A stretch of DNA of 64,000 nt from an uncultured Sphingomonadaceae bacterium (GTDB taxonomy: Bacteria > Pseudomonadota > Alphaproteobacteria > Sphingomonadales > Sphingomonadaceae): contig CALKJZ010000003.1 in the NCBI GenBank assembly GCA_937995515.1, positions 34,859-98,858 of the forward strand. The letters are read 5' to 3'. The position numbers and the translations under genes were made by a program. The notes beneath the pieces are model-generated. The model saw nothing but the letters and a program-made list of their open reading frames with translations, was not told where the DNA came from and did not search any database. Shown piece after piece: positions 33,980-46,653 of the stretch (its first letter is position 1; each line of letters begins with the position of its first letter).

Positions 33980-36337
33980 AAGGATCATCCGGCTCCGGAT
34001 CCGGCGGCCCACGATGGCAGGCGCAAGCGAGAGCGAAAGGGCCAGCGGCAGCCACGAGGGAGCCAACGCCTCATGCGGGAACAGGCGGAGGACGAACAGG
34101 TGCACGGGGGCGGTGGCGAACGCCGAAGCCGAAAGGAGGATACCGGCCGACGCGCCCCCTTCCGGAGGGCGGACACTCGGCCAGAGAACGAGGGCCGGCA
34201 TCCCGGCTGCTGCAGTCCGGCCGCGCGAACCGTCGAACCCGCGGCCGAGCCCAGGCGAGGAGAACGAGGCCCGAGGCAAGGAGGCGCGGCCGCGCACCGG
34301 CAAGCGCACGGACCGCCGCCATCCTGGACAGGAGACACAGGAGACAGACAAGAAGCAGGATCTGCAAGAACGCCTCCAGAAACCAGATATGGATGAACAT
34401 ATCCCGTGTCTCGCCGGCCCCGTGGTTCACAGTGATAAGGATTGAACCGCAAGACCGGCGCGAGACCAATGGAGGAACGCCCAACACAGGCGGGAACAGG
34501 AATTCCAAACTTCACTTGCGCGTCTGGAAAATCTCCGCCGAATGCCGATAGACAGGCCTTTCCCAATGGTTGGAAGCAAGCTGTATCCGGAGAGCGCCAC
34601 GAGGAGAAAGGCGCCAGCGGCAGGACCGGCGAAAACCGGAAGGAGCGAATGGTTGACCGCCACAAGCCCGATCGCCACCACGCGGACCAGCCATTCGGAC
34701 GGGATGGTGCGCAAGCCCACGGCAGACCCCTCGACGGCCCCGGATGCGGCGTGCCGCTCCAGCCCGGAGACGGGCATCCCCTCGCAGCCGTCGGGCAGGG
34801 GGCCGATGGCGCGTTCAGGCCCGAGCGCGGCCCGGACATCGGCGAGGCTGTCGGCGCCAAGGCTTGGAAGACTGTCGCGAGGCCCGAAGTGGACCCGGCC
34901 GGTTGCGCGGGCAAGGGCCCGGACGACCGCCGACCCGGCCTCCGGCACCAGGCTTCGGGGGCCGATGCCTTCGGCTGCGCCCGGCGCGCGAAAGGCTGCA
35001 CAAACCGGCTTCCCGCACGGCAGCCGCGGGATAGCGCCCGAGAGGATCCCGGCTGGTGATGCCCCCCGAATGTCCGGCGGCTGCCGCCAGCCGGCGCGCA
35101 AGCGCGCGCATTTGGCGGCGCGAGCCGGTTGGCCACGCAGGCGACGATCCACGTCTCGTCGCCAGTCACGACGGCCGGGCAGCCCGAGCCGGTGGGCAGG
35201 GTTTCAGGATCGTCAAGGCCGATCCGCCTGCTGCCGATCCTGGCATGGCGCGAGACCCGGCCGACAATCCCGAACAGGCCTTCCGGCGTGGCTGTTGCAC
35301 GGCTTTCTGTGCACGGCGCGGAAGGTTCGGGCCCGCGGGCAAGATCGGCGCGCCCATCGGCATCGCCCTTCATCGCAGCTGCCCCGCTGCCGACGCGCCC
35401 GCCGGTTTCGCCCGACGTCCTGATCGGCCGGCCGTCGGCATCCTCCAGCCAGAGTCCGCCGCCCGGAATGGGGCCGCCGATGCACTTGGGCTGCCATTTC
35501 GCGAGCTCTGGCGGACGAGAGGCCGCGCGCGCGGTGGCCTCTGTGGCGCCATGCATCGCGAAGACTGGCACCGCGGGCCTCGGCCCATTCCGCCCACGAC
35601 CGCACGGGATGGGGCGCCCGCCGCGCCGCGGGCCTTGGTGAGCGTGCGCCGCGTGGCGGGCGCGTGTGCGCGCAAGCCGGCGCGCCCGAGACGGTCGCAG
35701 GTGTCGGGCACGCCGGCGATGGCGGTTGCGCGGGCCGCGCTTGCAACATCGCGGAACCGCGCATCGGCAAGCCAGCGGCTTGTCACCAGCAGTGCCGCGC
35801 CGGCGGCAAGATGGGCTTCGATGAGCGAGCGCCCCGGGGCTGGCGCCTCGGCAGGCTGCGGATGGCCCGGTTGAGGGGCGGATGTCGAGGCAGGTGGCGA
35901 TCCCGCGCGCCTTGGCCTCGGCCGCGCATCGCAACCGCGCACCAGCCGCGGGTTTCCGGTCGATCCGGAGGTCGACGGGAGGAACGCGGGCCCGGGCGGA
36001 TCCCGGCCTGTGCCGCCTGTTGCACAGGCAACGCCCGGTTGCGGTCTTGCTGAAGCACGGCATCCGGCGCGAAAGGCCTGATGGATCCGGCTGTCGGGCG
36101 CGGCATCGGCCGCATCGGCAGGGATTGCCGGCACCCCGGCCGCAAGGCAGGCCAGCCAGAGGACGGCTCGGGATCATTGTCGCCGGCAATGAGGACCAGC
36201 CGCACGCCCGACGCCTTGGGACCGGCGGCACCCGCGGACATCATCGCGGCGCGTTCGCCCTGGCCCAGCGCCTCTCCAGCCTTGGCGATGAGGGCTGGCC
36301 GCGTGCCGAATGCATGAGGCCTGCGTGCGAACCTGAC
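33980..36337 (-). pseudogene. relic of an AMP-ligase / carrier-protein / acyltransferase-3 enzyme
   Basis: Reading the minus strand across frames recovers one ordered set of domains. First, an AMP-forming acyl ligase: GTRPALIAKAGEAL near 36310, RLVLIAGDNDPE, the P-loop TSGSTG at 35955-35972, HLAAGAALLVTS, then HGATEATARAASRPPELA (about 35500-35550), GGPIPGGGLWLEDADGRPI, GLFGIVGRVSRHARI, RRIGLDDPETL and PAVVTGDETWIVA. Second, a carrier domain with LGADSL (Ser codon at 34847-34849). Third, acyltransferase-3 pieces: LVRVVAIGLVAVNHSLLPVFAG, FLLVALSGYSL, HIWFLEAFLQILLLV and SWLPLALSLSLAPAI. At least four frame changes (for example near 36010, between 35900 and 35560, near 35060 and near 34520) and loss of conserved residues rule out a working protein. 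Whether the parent was one fused gene or three genes is unclear; the carrier and first acyltransferase segments share one open frame, favouring a fusion. Confidence 0.82.
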
Positions 36338-36407
36338 CTTCCCGGGACGCGAGGGTCACACGCCGATCGTCTGCCAGCCGGTGTGACGGCGGCTTTGGTG
36401 CAGGCCC

Positions 36408-37262
36408 TCAGGCGGGCTTCGGGGCGGCGAGCGCCCAGCGCAGCAGCGCGCCCATGCCGCCCGTTCCGGCCCGCACCAGCGGGACGGCCGGAAGCGGCCG
36501 GCTGAGCCCGTGCATTCGGCGCGCCCAGGGGGGAAGCAGGTCGACCCCGGCCTCGATGAGCAGCCGGTGCGCGGGCGCGAGGGCTGGCCGGGGCGGGGGC
36601 GCGTGCAGGAGGAGGCGGGCCACCTCGCGCGTGCGCGAATCGACGGCGAGTGCGGGGCGGGCCGATTCGAGGAAGGCTTCGGCACTGCGGCGGGTTTCCG
36701 GCATCGGCCCGGCGCCGAGCCTCCGGGCGATCGCGGCCATTTCGGCGATGTAGCGGTCCTGCCGCTCGCGCGGCATCAGCGGCTCGCGGTAGCGCCGCCA
36801 CGCGGCGAGAAAGGAGAGCGCCTCGGTAACGCCGACGAAGGCGAGGAGCTTCGGATCCTCGGCGCAGTAGGGCGTGCCGTCGGGCAGCGTGCCGGCGACG
36901 CCTGCGTGGATGCGCCGCACGCGCGCGATCGCAGCCTCGGCCTCGGCGCGCGCGCCGAAGGTGGTGGCGGCGATGAAGGCGGCCGTGCGCCGCAGCCGGC
37001 CGGCCATGTCGTGGCGGAAGTTCGAGAAATCCCAGACGCCCGCAAGCGCGTGCGGGTGCAGCATCTGCAGGAGCAGCGCGGCGATGCCGCCCGCCATCAT
37101 GGTGGTGACATCGGCGTGCACCTCGAAGCAGACGGAACCCTTCGGCAGGAGGCGCTGGTCCTGCGGGGCCGGGGTGACGGAGCGCCTGCCCGACGGCTCG
37201 GCGAACATGGCGCGCACCTGGGCGGCGAGTTCCGCGCGCAGCGTGTCGGCAAGCGGCAGCAT
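36408..37262 (-). CDS. MpaB-family (DUF2236) oxygenase-like protein
   Basis: A 284-residue protein of the DUF2236/MpaB/latex-clearing-protein group, heme-binding proteins with a mostly helical fold. Family marks visible are PKGSVCFEVHADVTTMMAGGIAALLLQMLHPHALAGVWDFS (the His pair in LHPHAL is the likely heme-region motif), FRHDMAGRLRRTAAFIAATTFG, VRRIHAGVAGTLPDGTPYCAEDPKLLAFVGV and a C-terminal Arg-rich tail. The physiological substrate is unknown. The ATG at 37262 lies seven bases from a GCATAA -10-like element with TTGCCG 17 bases upstream. Confidence 0.8.
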   Translation of the reverse strand: MLPLADTLRAELAAQVRAMFAEPSGRRSVTPAPQDQRLLPKGSVCFEVHADVTTMMAGGIAALLLQMLHPHALAGVWDFSNFRHDMAGRLRRTAAFIAATTFGARAEAEAAIARVRRIHAGVAGTLPDGTPYCAEDPKLLAFVGVTEALSFLAAWRRYREPLMPRERQDRYIAEMAAIARRLGAGPMPETRRSAEAFLESARPALAVDSRTREVARLLLHAPPPRPALAPAHRLLIEAGVDLLPPWARRMHGLSRPLPAVPLVRAGTGGMGALLRWALAAPKPA

Positions 37263-37269
37263 GGAATGG

Positions 37270-37298
37270 TTATGCCGGGTGTGGCGCGGGCGCGGCAA
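37270..37298 (-). promoter_or_regulatory. promoter of the MpaB-family gene
   Basis: Read on the minus strand: TTGCCG (37298-37293), spacer 17, GCATAA (37275-37270), then 7 bases to the ATG. Resembles the tRNA-Leu promoter, which has the same GCATAA core. Confidence 0.42.
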
Positions 37299-37344
37299 GG
37301 GGTGCGACAGGGCGGCCCCGCGGCGCGGCCGACGGCCGTCGCGC

Positions 37345-39726
37345 TCAGGGCAGGCGGTTTCCTGCCTCGTCCATCAGCACCTCGCGGCGGCCGACATGGT
37401 CGGGGGCGGAGACGAGGCCCATCCGCTCCATCTGTTCGATGAGCCTTGCGGCCGAGTTGTAGCCCACGCGCAGCTGGCGCTGGAGATAGGAGATGGTGGC
37501 CTTGCGCGAGGTGGCCACCACCTGGATCGCCTGGGCGAGCGTGTCGTCGCCGCCGCCCGGCTCGCCGCGCGCCCCGCTGCCCGTGCCCGGCGCGGCGAAG
37601 AAGCTGGCATCGCCCTCCGGCGGCTCCTCTGTCACGGCATCCTGATAGTCGGGCGTTCCCTGCGCGCGCCAGTGATCGGCCACGGCCTCCACCTCCGCAT
37701 CGGAGACGAATGGGCCGTGCACGCGCGCGATCTGCTTGCCGCCCGCCATCGTCAGCATGTCGCCCTTGCCGAGCAGCTGCTCGGCGCCCTGTTCGCCGAG
37801 GATGGTGCGGCTGTCGATCTTCGAGGTCACCTGGAAGCTGATGCGGGTGGGAAGATTGGCCTTGATGACCCCGGTGATCACATCGACCGAGGGGCGCTGG
37901 GTGGCCATGATGAGGTGGATGCCGGCCGCGCGCGCCTTCTGCGCAAGCCGCTGGATGAGGAACTCCACCTCCTTGCCGGCCGTCATCATCAGGTCGGCGA
38001 GCTCGTCGACCACGATGACGATGAGCGGCAGCGGCTCGAGCGGGAGGGTGACCTCCTCGTGCACGGGCAGGCCATCGGCGTCCCAGCCGGTCTGCACCTT
38101 CTTGGTGAAGCTCTGGCCGCGGCGGATGGCGTCGCGCACCCGCTCGTTGTAGCCCGCAAGCGAGCGCACGTTGATGTGCGCCATGTTGCGGTAGCGCTCC
38201 TCCATCTGCTCGACCGCCCATTTGAGCGCGCGGATGGCCTTGGCCGGCTCGGTCACAACCGGGGCGAGCAGGTGCGGGATGCCGTCATAGACCGACAGCT
38301 CCAGCATCTTGGGATCGATGAGGATCATCCGGCACTGGTCGGGCCGCAGGCGGTAGAGGAGCGAGAGGATCATCGCGTTGAGGCCGACCGACTTGCCCGA
38401 GCCGGTGGTGCCCGCGATGAGGAGGTGCGGCATGGGGGCGAGATCGGCGACGACCGGCTGGCCGGCGATATCCTTGCCCAGCACGATCGGCAGCGTTGCA
38501 GCCGACTCCTGGAAGGCCGGGCTTGCGATCAGCTCGGAGAGGGCGACCATCTCGCGCTTTCGGTTGGGCAGCTCGATGCCGATGACGTTGCGTCCGGGGA
38601 TGACGGCCACGCGCGCCGAGACGGCGCTCATCGAGCGGGCGATGTCGTCGGCGAGACCGATCACCCGGCTGGCCTTGATGCCCGGCGCGGGCTCGAGCTC
38701 GTAGAGGGTGACAACCGGCCCCTGCGAGAGCCCGACAATCCGGCCGCGCACGCCGAAATCCTCGAGCACGGATTCGAGCAGCCGGGCGTTGGCCTCGAGC
38801 GCGTCGGAATCGAGCCTGTGGCCGGGGGCGGCGGGCGGCGGCCGCAGCAGCGAGAGCGGCGGAAGATCGGCCCGGTCGCCAAGCGACAGGGCCGCCTGCT
38901 GCGGCCGGGCCGGGGTGGCGGCGGGGGCAGGCCCGCGGATCTGGCGTACCACCGGCGGCGCGTCCTCCTCGGGCGGCGCGGGTGCCTCGCGGCGCGGCCG
39001 GGGCGCGGGCTGGGCCATGGCAGCCGATGGCGCGTCTTCGGCAGGCGACGCAGCCCTGCGGCGCCGGACGGCGCGCACGAGGGGCCCGAGTTCGTCGCGG
39101 CGGAGGTCGAGGCCGCCAAGGAAGGCGGCCAGCGCTGCAAGGCCGACAAGCGCGGCCGCAAGGAGCGCGGCAAGCGGCGGATCGACGGCAGCCGGCCAGG
39201 GGATCGCGGCGAAGGCCGAGGCCACGAGCAGCCCGACCGACCCGCCCGCGCCTGCGCCGATGGGGCCGACCGGCGCCGGCCAGGCAAGGCCCAGCGCCAC
39301 GGCGCCGAGCAACACGGCAAGGGCCGTGCGCAAGAGCCCGCGCCGCCGCCGCACCACCGGCCGGCCGGCCAGCAGCCGCAGGCCCCAGAGCGCGAACAGT
39401 GGCGCGAGCAGCGCGGCGGCCAGCCCGAAGCCCTGCAGCGCGAGGTCGGCAAAGGCCGCGCCCGGGCGGCCGAGCAGGTTGGTGGGCGCGGCATCGGTTG
39501 CGGTGTTGAACGAGGGATCGGCCGGGTTGTAGCTGAGAAGTGCCGCCAGGAGACCGATGGCGCCGGCCAGCAGCAGCGAGCCGAGCACGAACCGCACGAG
39601 CAGGCGTGCAAGCGCCATGAGCGCAGCGCCAAGCTGGGCAAGGCCGGCCTCGAAACGGCGCTGGAGGGCCGTGCCCGCGCCGCGCCAGGGCGCAGTTTCG
39701 CCAAGGGTTTGCGCCTGTCCCCTCAT
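37345..39726 (-). CDS. ftsK: DNA translocase FtsK
   Basis: Septal DNA pump that clears chromosome ends and activates dimer resolution at division. The 793-residue product has four N-terminal membrane spans (residues about 35-190), a Pro/Ala-rich linker (200-290), the motor domain with Walker [13 protein letters not shown] near residue 442, Walker [13 protein letters not shown] and [22 protein letters not shown], and the C-terminal winged-helix gamma domain ([26 protein letters not shown]) that reads KOPS-type sites. The linker is short compared with E. coli. The start MRGQAQTLG is preferred over the internal MALARLLV; a TTGACC lies about 35 bases upstream. Confidence 0.95.
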   Translation of the reverse strand: MRGQAQTLGETAPWRGAGTALQRRFEAGLAQLGAALMALARLLVRFVLGSLLLAGAIGLLAALLSYNPADPSFNTATDAAPTNLLGRPGAAFADLALQGFGLAAALLAPLFALWGLRLLAGRPVVRRRRGLLRTALAVLLGAVALGLAWPAPVGPIGAGAGGSVGLLVASAFAAIPWPAAVDPPLAALLAAALVGLAALAAFLGGLDLRRDELGPLVRAVRRRRAASPAEDAPSAAMAQPAPRPRREAPAPPEEDAPPVVRQIRGPAPAATPARPQQAALSLGDRADLPPLSLLRPPPAAPGHRLDSDALEANARLLESVLEDFGVRGRIVGLSQGPVVTLYELEPAPGIKASRVIGLADDIARSMSAVSARVAVIPGRNVIGIELPNRKREMVALSELIASPAFQESAATLPIVLGKDIAGQPVVADLAPMPHLLIAGTTGSGKSVGLNAMILSLLYRLRPDQCRMILIDPKMLELSVYDGIPHLLAPVVTEPAKAIRALKWAVEQMEERYRNMAHINVRSLAGYNERVRDAIRRGQSFTKKVQTGWDADGLPVHEEVTLPLEPLPLIVIVVDELADLMMTAGKEVEFLIQRLAQKARAAGIHLIMATQRPSVDVITGVIKANLPTRISFQVTSKIDSRTILGEQGAEQLLGKGDMLTMAGGKQIARVHGPFVSDAEVEAVADHWRAQGTPDYQDAVTEEPPEGDASFFAAPGTGSGARGEPGGGDDTLAQAIQVVATSRKATISYLQRQLRVGYNSAARLIEQMERMGLVSAPDHVGRREVLMDEAGNRLP

Positions 39727-40143
39727 GGGCGGTTGCAATGCCAGCAAGGCGAGTCGATGGTCAAGGCGATGTTCGCCCTGCCGGCCCGGCCACGGGGGGC
39801 CGGGGGCGGGGCGTGGCGGCCCGGCCACAGGGGGCCGTGCAACCGGAGGCCGTGCAACCGGAGGCCGGCAACAAGAGGCCCGGAGCCGCGAGGCTCCGGG
39901 CCGAAGGGGAGGACCATGGAAGTCCTTGAAGCGAGCACAGGAGCCCGAAGGCACCCGGCACACCCTCATGCAGATTGCGTGCCAAGTCGACAGCAGCGGC
40001 CGGCCGCGCCGCTCGCCGCCGGCTTGTGCACAAAATTGGGGCAGGCCAGCGCGCGCGGCTGCGCGATGCTGCGAAATCGGGCAGGACGCGATGGATGGTC
40101 GCGCGGGGTGGAGCCCGCGCGCGGGCGCGGCTAGGGGGTGCCG
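39727..40143. other. intergenic region between divergent ftsK and the UbiH-type gene
   Basis: 417 bases with no supported gene. It holds the ftsK promoter region and a short tandem repeat (15-base unit GGCCGTGCAACCGGA at 39833 and 39848, a partial third copy after it). GCTAGG at 40130-40135 stands 8 bases before the ATG of the next gene. The rest is GC-rich with no clear structure. Confidence 0.6.
39833..39862 (+). repeat. two tandem 15-base units
   Basis: GGCCGTGCAACCGGA occurs at 39833-39847 and 39848-39862, and a degenerate third copy begins GGCCGGCAAC. Confidence 0.75.
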
Positions 40144-41364
40144 ATGCACGATGTGGTGATCATCGGCGGCGGGCTGGTGGGGCAGACGCTTGCGCTTGCG
40201 CTTGCGGCGCACGAGGTCAGCGCCGCGATTGTCGAGCGGGCCGACCCGGACAGCCATCTGGCCGCGGGTTTCGACGGGCGCGCCTCCGCGATTGCGAGTT
40301 CCTCGGCGCGGATGCTGGGTGTTCTCGGCCTTGGCGACTGTCTTGCCCGCGAGGGCTGTGCCATCCGCGCCATCCGCGTGACCGAGGGGTTGCGGCCAGG
40401 CGGCGTGCATTTCGAGCCGGCCGAGGCGGGCGACGACAGCCCGCTCGGCATCATGGTGGAAAACCGGCTGATCCGCCGCGCGCTCCTCGAGCGGGTGCGC
40501 GCCGAGCCGCTGGTTGCGCTGCATGCGCCGGCGGCCGTGACCGCGGTGGAGCGCGGACGCGCGGGGGTCGTGGTGCGGCTCGATTCGGGCGTGGAGCTTG
40601 CCGCTGCGCTGCTGGTCGCGGCCGACGGGCGGCGCAGTGCCACGCGCGAGGCGGCCGGCATCCGCGTGGCGCGCTGGCATTATCCGGCGAGCGGCATTGT
40701 GACCATGATGGCCCATGCGAAGCCGCACGGGCATGTGGCCTCGGAAATCTTCTACCCGACGGGACCGTTTGCGATCCTGCCAATGACCGATCTCGCCGAT
40801 GGCCGCCACCGTTCCGCGCTGGTGTGGACGGTGCCGGCCCGCGATGCAGCGGGCGTGGTGAAGCTTGGCCCCCGCGCGCTTGCCGCCGAGGCGCAAAGGC
40901 GCATGGGCGACATGCTGGGCGAGATCGAGCTGGTGGCGCCGGCCGAGGCCTGGCCGCTGGGGTTCCACCATGCCGAGCGCTATGTCGCCGAGCGGCTGGT
41001 GCTGGTTGGCGATGCCGCGCATGGCATCCACCCGATTGCCGGCCAGGGGCTGAACCTCGGCTGGCGCGACGTGGCAGCGCTGGCCGAGGTGCTGGCCGAG
41101 GCCGCGCGGCTGGGGCTCGACCTTGGCGACCCTTCGGTCGGCGCACGCTACGAGCGCTGGCGCCGGCTCGACAACAGCCTCGTTGCCATGGCGACCGACT
41201 GGCTGGCGCGGCTGTTTGCGGTGCCCGGGCGCCCGGCAGCGGCGATCCGCCATCTGGGCCTGCGCGCGGTGCAGCAGCTGCCGCCGCTCAAGCGACTGTT
41301 CATGGCCGAGGCGCGCGGCGAGGTGGGCGACCTGCCCGCGCTGCTGCGCGGCGAGCTGGCCTGA
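40144..41364 (+). CDS. UbiH/UbiF-family FAD-dependent hydroxylase
   Basis: A 406-residue class A flavin monooxygenase of the UbiH/UbiF/VisC group, which hydroxylates the ring of ubiquinone precursors. Motifs: FAD-binding [17 protein letters not shown], the DG-type motif [13 protein letters not shown], and GD motif [27 protein letters not shown]. Which ring position it modifies cannot be told from sequence. GTG at 40138 is also in frame, but the ATG at 40144 is 8 bases from a -10-like GCTAGG, as elsewhere in the window. Confidence 0.92.
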   Translation: MHDVVIIGGGLVGQTLALALAAHEVSAAIVERADPDSHLAAGFDGRASAIASSSARMLGVLGLGDCLAREGCAIRAIRVTEGLRPGGVHFEPAEAGDDSPLGIMVENRLIRRALLERVRAEPLVALHAPAAVTAVERGRAGVVVRLDSGVELAAALLVAADGRRSATREAAGIRVARWHYPASGIVTMMAHAKPHGHVASEIFYPTGPFAILPMTDLADGRHRSALVWTVPARDAAGVVKLGPRALAAEAQRRMGDMLGEIELVAPAEAWPLGFHHAERYVAERLVLVGDAAHGIHPIAGQGLNLGWRDVAALAEVLAEAARLGLDLGDPSVGARYERWRRLDNSLVAMATDWLARLFAVPGRPAAAIRHLGLRAVQQLPPLKRLFMAEARGEVGDLPALLRGELA

Positions 41365-41371
41365 GCGGGGG

Positions 41372-41385
41372 CGGGCCTCAGCCCG
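41372..41385. terminator. small hairpin around a convergent stop codon
   Basis: CGGGC, loop CTCA, GCCCG; the stop codon of the minus-strand Trm112-like gene lies in the loop and the stop of the UbiH-type gene is eight bases away. Confidence 0.35.
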
Positions 41386-41605
41386 GCTGCGGTGGCCAGG
41401 GCAGCGCTTCCTCGACCAGCATCACCGGCACGCCGTCGCGCACGGGAAAGGCAAGGCCCGCCCGTTCCGACACGAGGAGCTGGCGCGCCCTGTCCCACCG
41501 CAGCGGGCCGCGTGTGAGCGGGCACACGAGAAGGCCGAGCAGCATCGGGTCGAGCTCGGGCGCCGCGTCGGCAGGCGGGTCGTGCGGCGCGTCGGCCTTG
41601 GTCAC
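41378..41605 (-). CDS. Trm112/YcaR-family small protein
   Basis: A 75-residue Trm112-like protein. The core [43 protein letters not shown] is the family pattern, with a single Cys in CPL and no second CxxC pair, so zinc binding is doubtful. Eukaryotic Trm112 activates methyltransferases; the bacterial role is unclear. Its start overlaps the stop of the LON-domain gene (ATGA at 41605-41602). Confidence 0.85.
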   Translation of the reverse strand: MTKADAPHDPPADAAPELDPMLLGLLVCPLTRGPLRWDRARQLLVSERAGLAFPVRDGVPVMLVEEALPWPPQPG

Positions 41606-42267
41606 TGGAGGGTGGAATCCGTCTCGCCCGCAGGGCTTGTTGCGTCGGCAGCAAAGCGCATGAGGGCTGTCAGCGTCCGGGCGCGCTGCGCCAGATCGGG
41701 CGCCTCGAGCAGGGCCTGGCGCTCGGCCGGCTCGAAGGGGCAGACGGCCGAGAGCGTGTTGATGAGGCTCTCGTCGTCGGCTGCGGTCACCGCTTCCCAG
41801 TCGGCGGCGAGATTCTGCGCGTCGAGATAGCGGCGCAGCACCTCCTCAAGCCCGCCCCGCATCGCCGTCGGCAGTGGCGGCGGCTCGCGCCAGTCTGCCT
41901 CGAAGGGCCGGCAATCCACCCGGAACTGCCGGTAGGGGGTGGGCACCGGGAGCTCCTCGAGCGCGCGGAAGCGGGTGATGCCGGACAGCGCGATGAGAAA
42001 GCGCCCGTCCCCCGTCTCGGAGAACTGGGTGATGCGGCCGAGCCCGCCGGTTGCGTAGAGCGCCGGCGGGTCGGCCATGATGTCGGTGCGCGGCTGCACG
42101 ATGCCGATCAGCCGGTCGCTGGCCATGGCATCCTTCACCATCGCCAGATAGCGCGGCTCGAAGATGTTGAGCGGCAGCACCGCACGCGGGAGCAGGATGG
42201 CGCCGCCCAGCGGGAACACCCGGATGGTGTCTGGCACCTCTTCGGGTGTGGTGGGCGGCGCGTTCAC
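41602..42267 (-). CDS. LON substrate-binding-domain protein
   Basis: A 221-residue protein consisting of the N-terminal (substrate-binding) domain of Lon protease without the ATPase or protease parts: [77 protein letters not shown]. Such standalone LON-domain proteins are common in alphaproteobacteria, and their role is not established. It lies 10 bases behind the thioredoxin-like gene and is coupled to the Trm112-like gene, so the three form one operon. Confidence 0.9.
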   Translation of the reverse strand: MNAPPTTPEEVPDTIRVFPLGGAILLPRAVLPLNIFEPRYLAMVKDAMASDRLIGIVQPRTDIMADPPALYATGGLGRITQFSETGDGRFLIALSGITRFRALEELPVPTPYRQFRVDCRPFEADWREPPPLPTAMRGGLEEVLRRYLDAQNLAADWEAVTAADDESLINTLSAVCPFEPAERQALLEAPDLAQRARTLTALMRFAADATSPAGETDSTLQ

Positions 42268-42277
42268 GCAGCGGGGC

Positions 42278-43174
42278 TCAGGAATAGAGGAGCCGGGCCA
42301 GCCGGCGGCGGGTGGTCACCGTCCACGGATCGCTGACGCCTGCCGCCTCGAACAGCTTGAGCAGCCGTTCCCTTGCGGCGCCCCCGTTCCAGCCCGGATC
42401 GGCGGCGATGATGGCAAGGAGATGCTCGGCCGCGCCGTCGCGGTCGCCGGCCACGAACAGCTTGCCGGCGAGATCGTGGCGGGCCTCGAAATCCTTCGGG
42501 TCGGAGGCGATGCGCGCTTCGAGCGCGGCGCGGTCTCCACCGCCGCCCAGAGTCCTTGCAAGCTCCAGCTGGGCGCGGGCCTTGACCACCTCCGGCTCGG
42601 TCGCGTTGGCCGGAACGGCGGCCAGCGCCTCTTCGGCGCCCCGGGTCTCGCCCAGCGCGAGGAGCGCGCGGGCATAGCCGCCGATGATGTCGTGCCGGTC
42701 CGGGTGGGCGGAGGCGAGCGCGCCGAGCGCGTCGGCAGCCAGACGGGCATCGCCGGCGTCCAGCGCCGCGAAGGCGGCGGCCACCAGCGCCTCGCCGTCG
42801 GCTGCGCCATCGGCCGGGGGAAGGAGGGCCAGCTGCCGGTCGATGAAGGCGCGCAGGTCGCTCGCCGAGCGCGCGCCCACGAAGCCGTCGACCGGCTGGC
42901 CATTGACCACGGCATAGACGGTGGGGACTGACTGGATCTGGAACTGGCCGGCAATCAGCGGGTTCTGGTCGATGTCGATCACCACCTCGCGGACGCGCGG
43001 ATCCTTTGTCTCGGCCACCGCCTTTTCCATGAGCGGCGCGAGCTGGCGGCACGGGCCGCACCAGGTGGCGGTAAACCGGACCAGCACGACGGCATCGCGC
43101 GAGGGCTCGATGATGTCGCGGCGCAGGCGCTCGACCTGCTCACGTTCCTGGGGGCTGAGCGAGAGGCTTGCCAA
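42278..43174 (-). CDS. CnoX-like thioredoxin with TPR tail
   Basis: A 298-residue protein: an N-terminal thioredoxin domain with the active-site WCGPC (Cys39, Cys42), followed by tetratricopeptide-like helices from about residue 130. This is the layout of CnoX (YbbN), a redox holdase that hands clients to GroEL and DnaK. Unlike E. coli CnoX, which has SxxC, both active-site cysteines are kept. The only start in the homology region is TTG at 43174, with GGAG about 8 bases ahead; no ATG or GTG fits. It leads the LON-domain/Trm112-like operon. Confidence 0.87.
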   Translation of the reverse strand: MASLSLSPQEREQVERLRRDIIEPSRDAVVLVRFTATWCGPCRQLAPLMEKAVAETKDPRVREVVIDIDQNPLIAGQFQIQSVPTVYAVVNGQPVDGFVGARSASDLRAFIDRQLALLPPADGAADGEALVAAAFAALDAGDARLAADALGALASAHPDRHDIIGGYARALLALGETRGAEEALAAVPANATEPEVVKARAQLELARTLGGGGDRAALEARIASDPKDFEARHDLAGKLFVAGDRDGAAEHLLAIIAADPGWNGGAARERLLKLFEAAGVSDPWTVTTRRRLARLLYS

Positions 43175-43343
43175 GGCGCGGCTCCATTCGACTGTGTGTG
43201 CGTGTGTGGGCGCGATGCGTGTCGGCTTGCGCGCGATATGGGCGTTCGGCGGCCACATGGAAAGGGGGAAAGGGGGTGCCGGCACGCGGGGGGCGGAAGC
43301 GCTCGGCCGCGCGGGGGCCCGGCTCCGGAACGGCTGGCGGGGC

Positions 43344-43370
43344 TTGCGGCCGGGCAAGGCTTGGGCTAGG
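43344..43370 (+). promoter_or_regulatory. promoter of tRNA-Gly
   Basis: TTGCGG (43344-43349), spacer 15, GCTAGG (43365-43370); the mature tRNA begins 18 bases further on. This fixes the -35/-10 spacing for the protein-gene promoters elsewhere in the window. Confidence 0.55.
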
Positions 43371-43388
43371 GCCGCGCACTCTGGACAA

Positions 43389-43463
43389 GCGGGCGTAGCT
43401 CAGGGGTAGAGCACAACCTTGCCAAGGTTGGGGTCGAGGGTTCGAATCCCTTCGCCCGCTCCA
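43389..43463 (+). tRNA. tRNA-Gly (GCC)
   Basis: Acceptor stem GCGGGCG pairs with CGCCCGC at 43453-43459, D-loop AGCTCAGGGGTAGAGCA, anticodon GCC at 43421-43423 in the loop TTGCCAA, TPsiC arm GGGTTCGAATCCC, and CCA is encoded at 43461-43463. All stems pair. Confidence 0.97.
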
Positions 43464-43564
43464 GAGGCCGCGCGCCCCGCCCGCCCGGCAGGCGGAGACC
43501 CGGACATGCGCGGCCCGTGCGCGGCGGTCGGCCCACGCGCCCTGCCCGGTGGGCAAGGCGCGGC

Positions 43565-46429
<2,865 letters not shown>

Positions 46430-46653
46430 GAACGCTGTGCTGCCTTCGTTCCTTGCCGGAAAGACGTGCCCTTCTGGCGCCTCGGGGTTGCAAAGCCAAG
46501 GGGGCCAGATGGCGCGGAAGGCGGCCGCGCCTTCGCGGCAGGCAAAGCTCTCCTTGGCGCCCCGCAAGGCAAATGGGATTTGCGCCTGCCTGCCCGGCGC
46601 GCAAGAGGGCGTCCGGGCCCCGGGGGGTGCCCCGCGTGGACAAGGGTTCGAGG

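Noticed and set aside
46430..46653. A LexA box for uvrA in the uvrA-cysD gap
   Set aside because: GTTC and GAAC tetramers occur, but none pairs at seven bases with a second copy.
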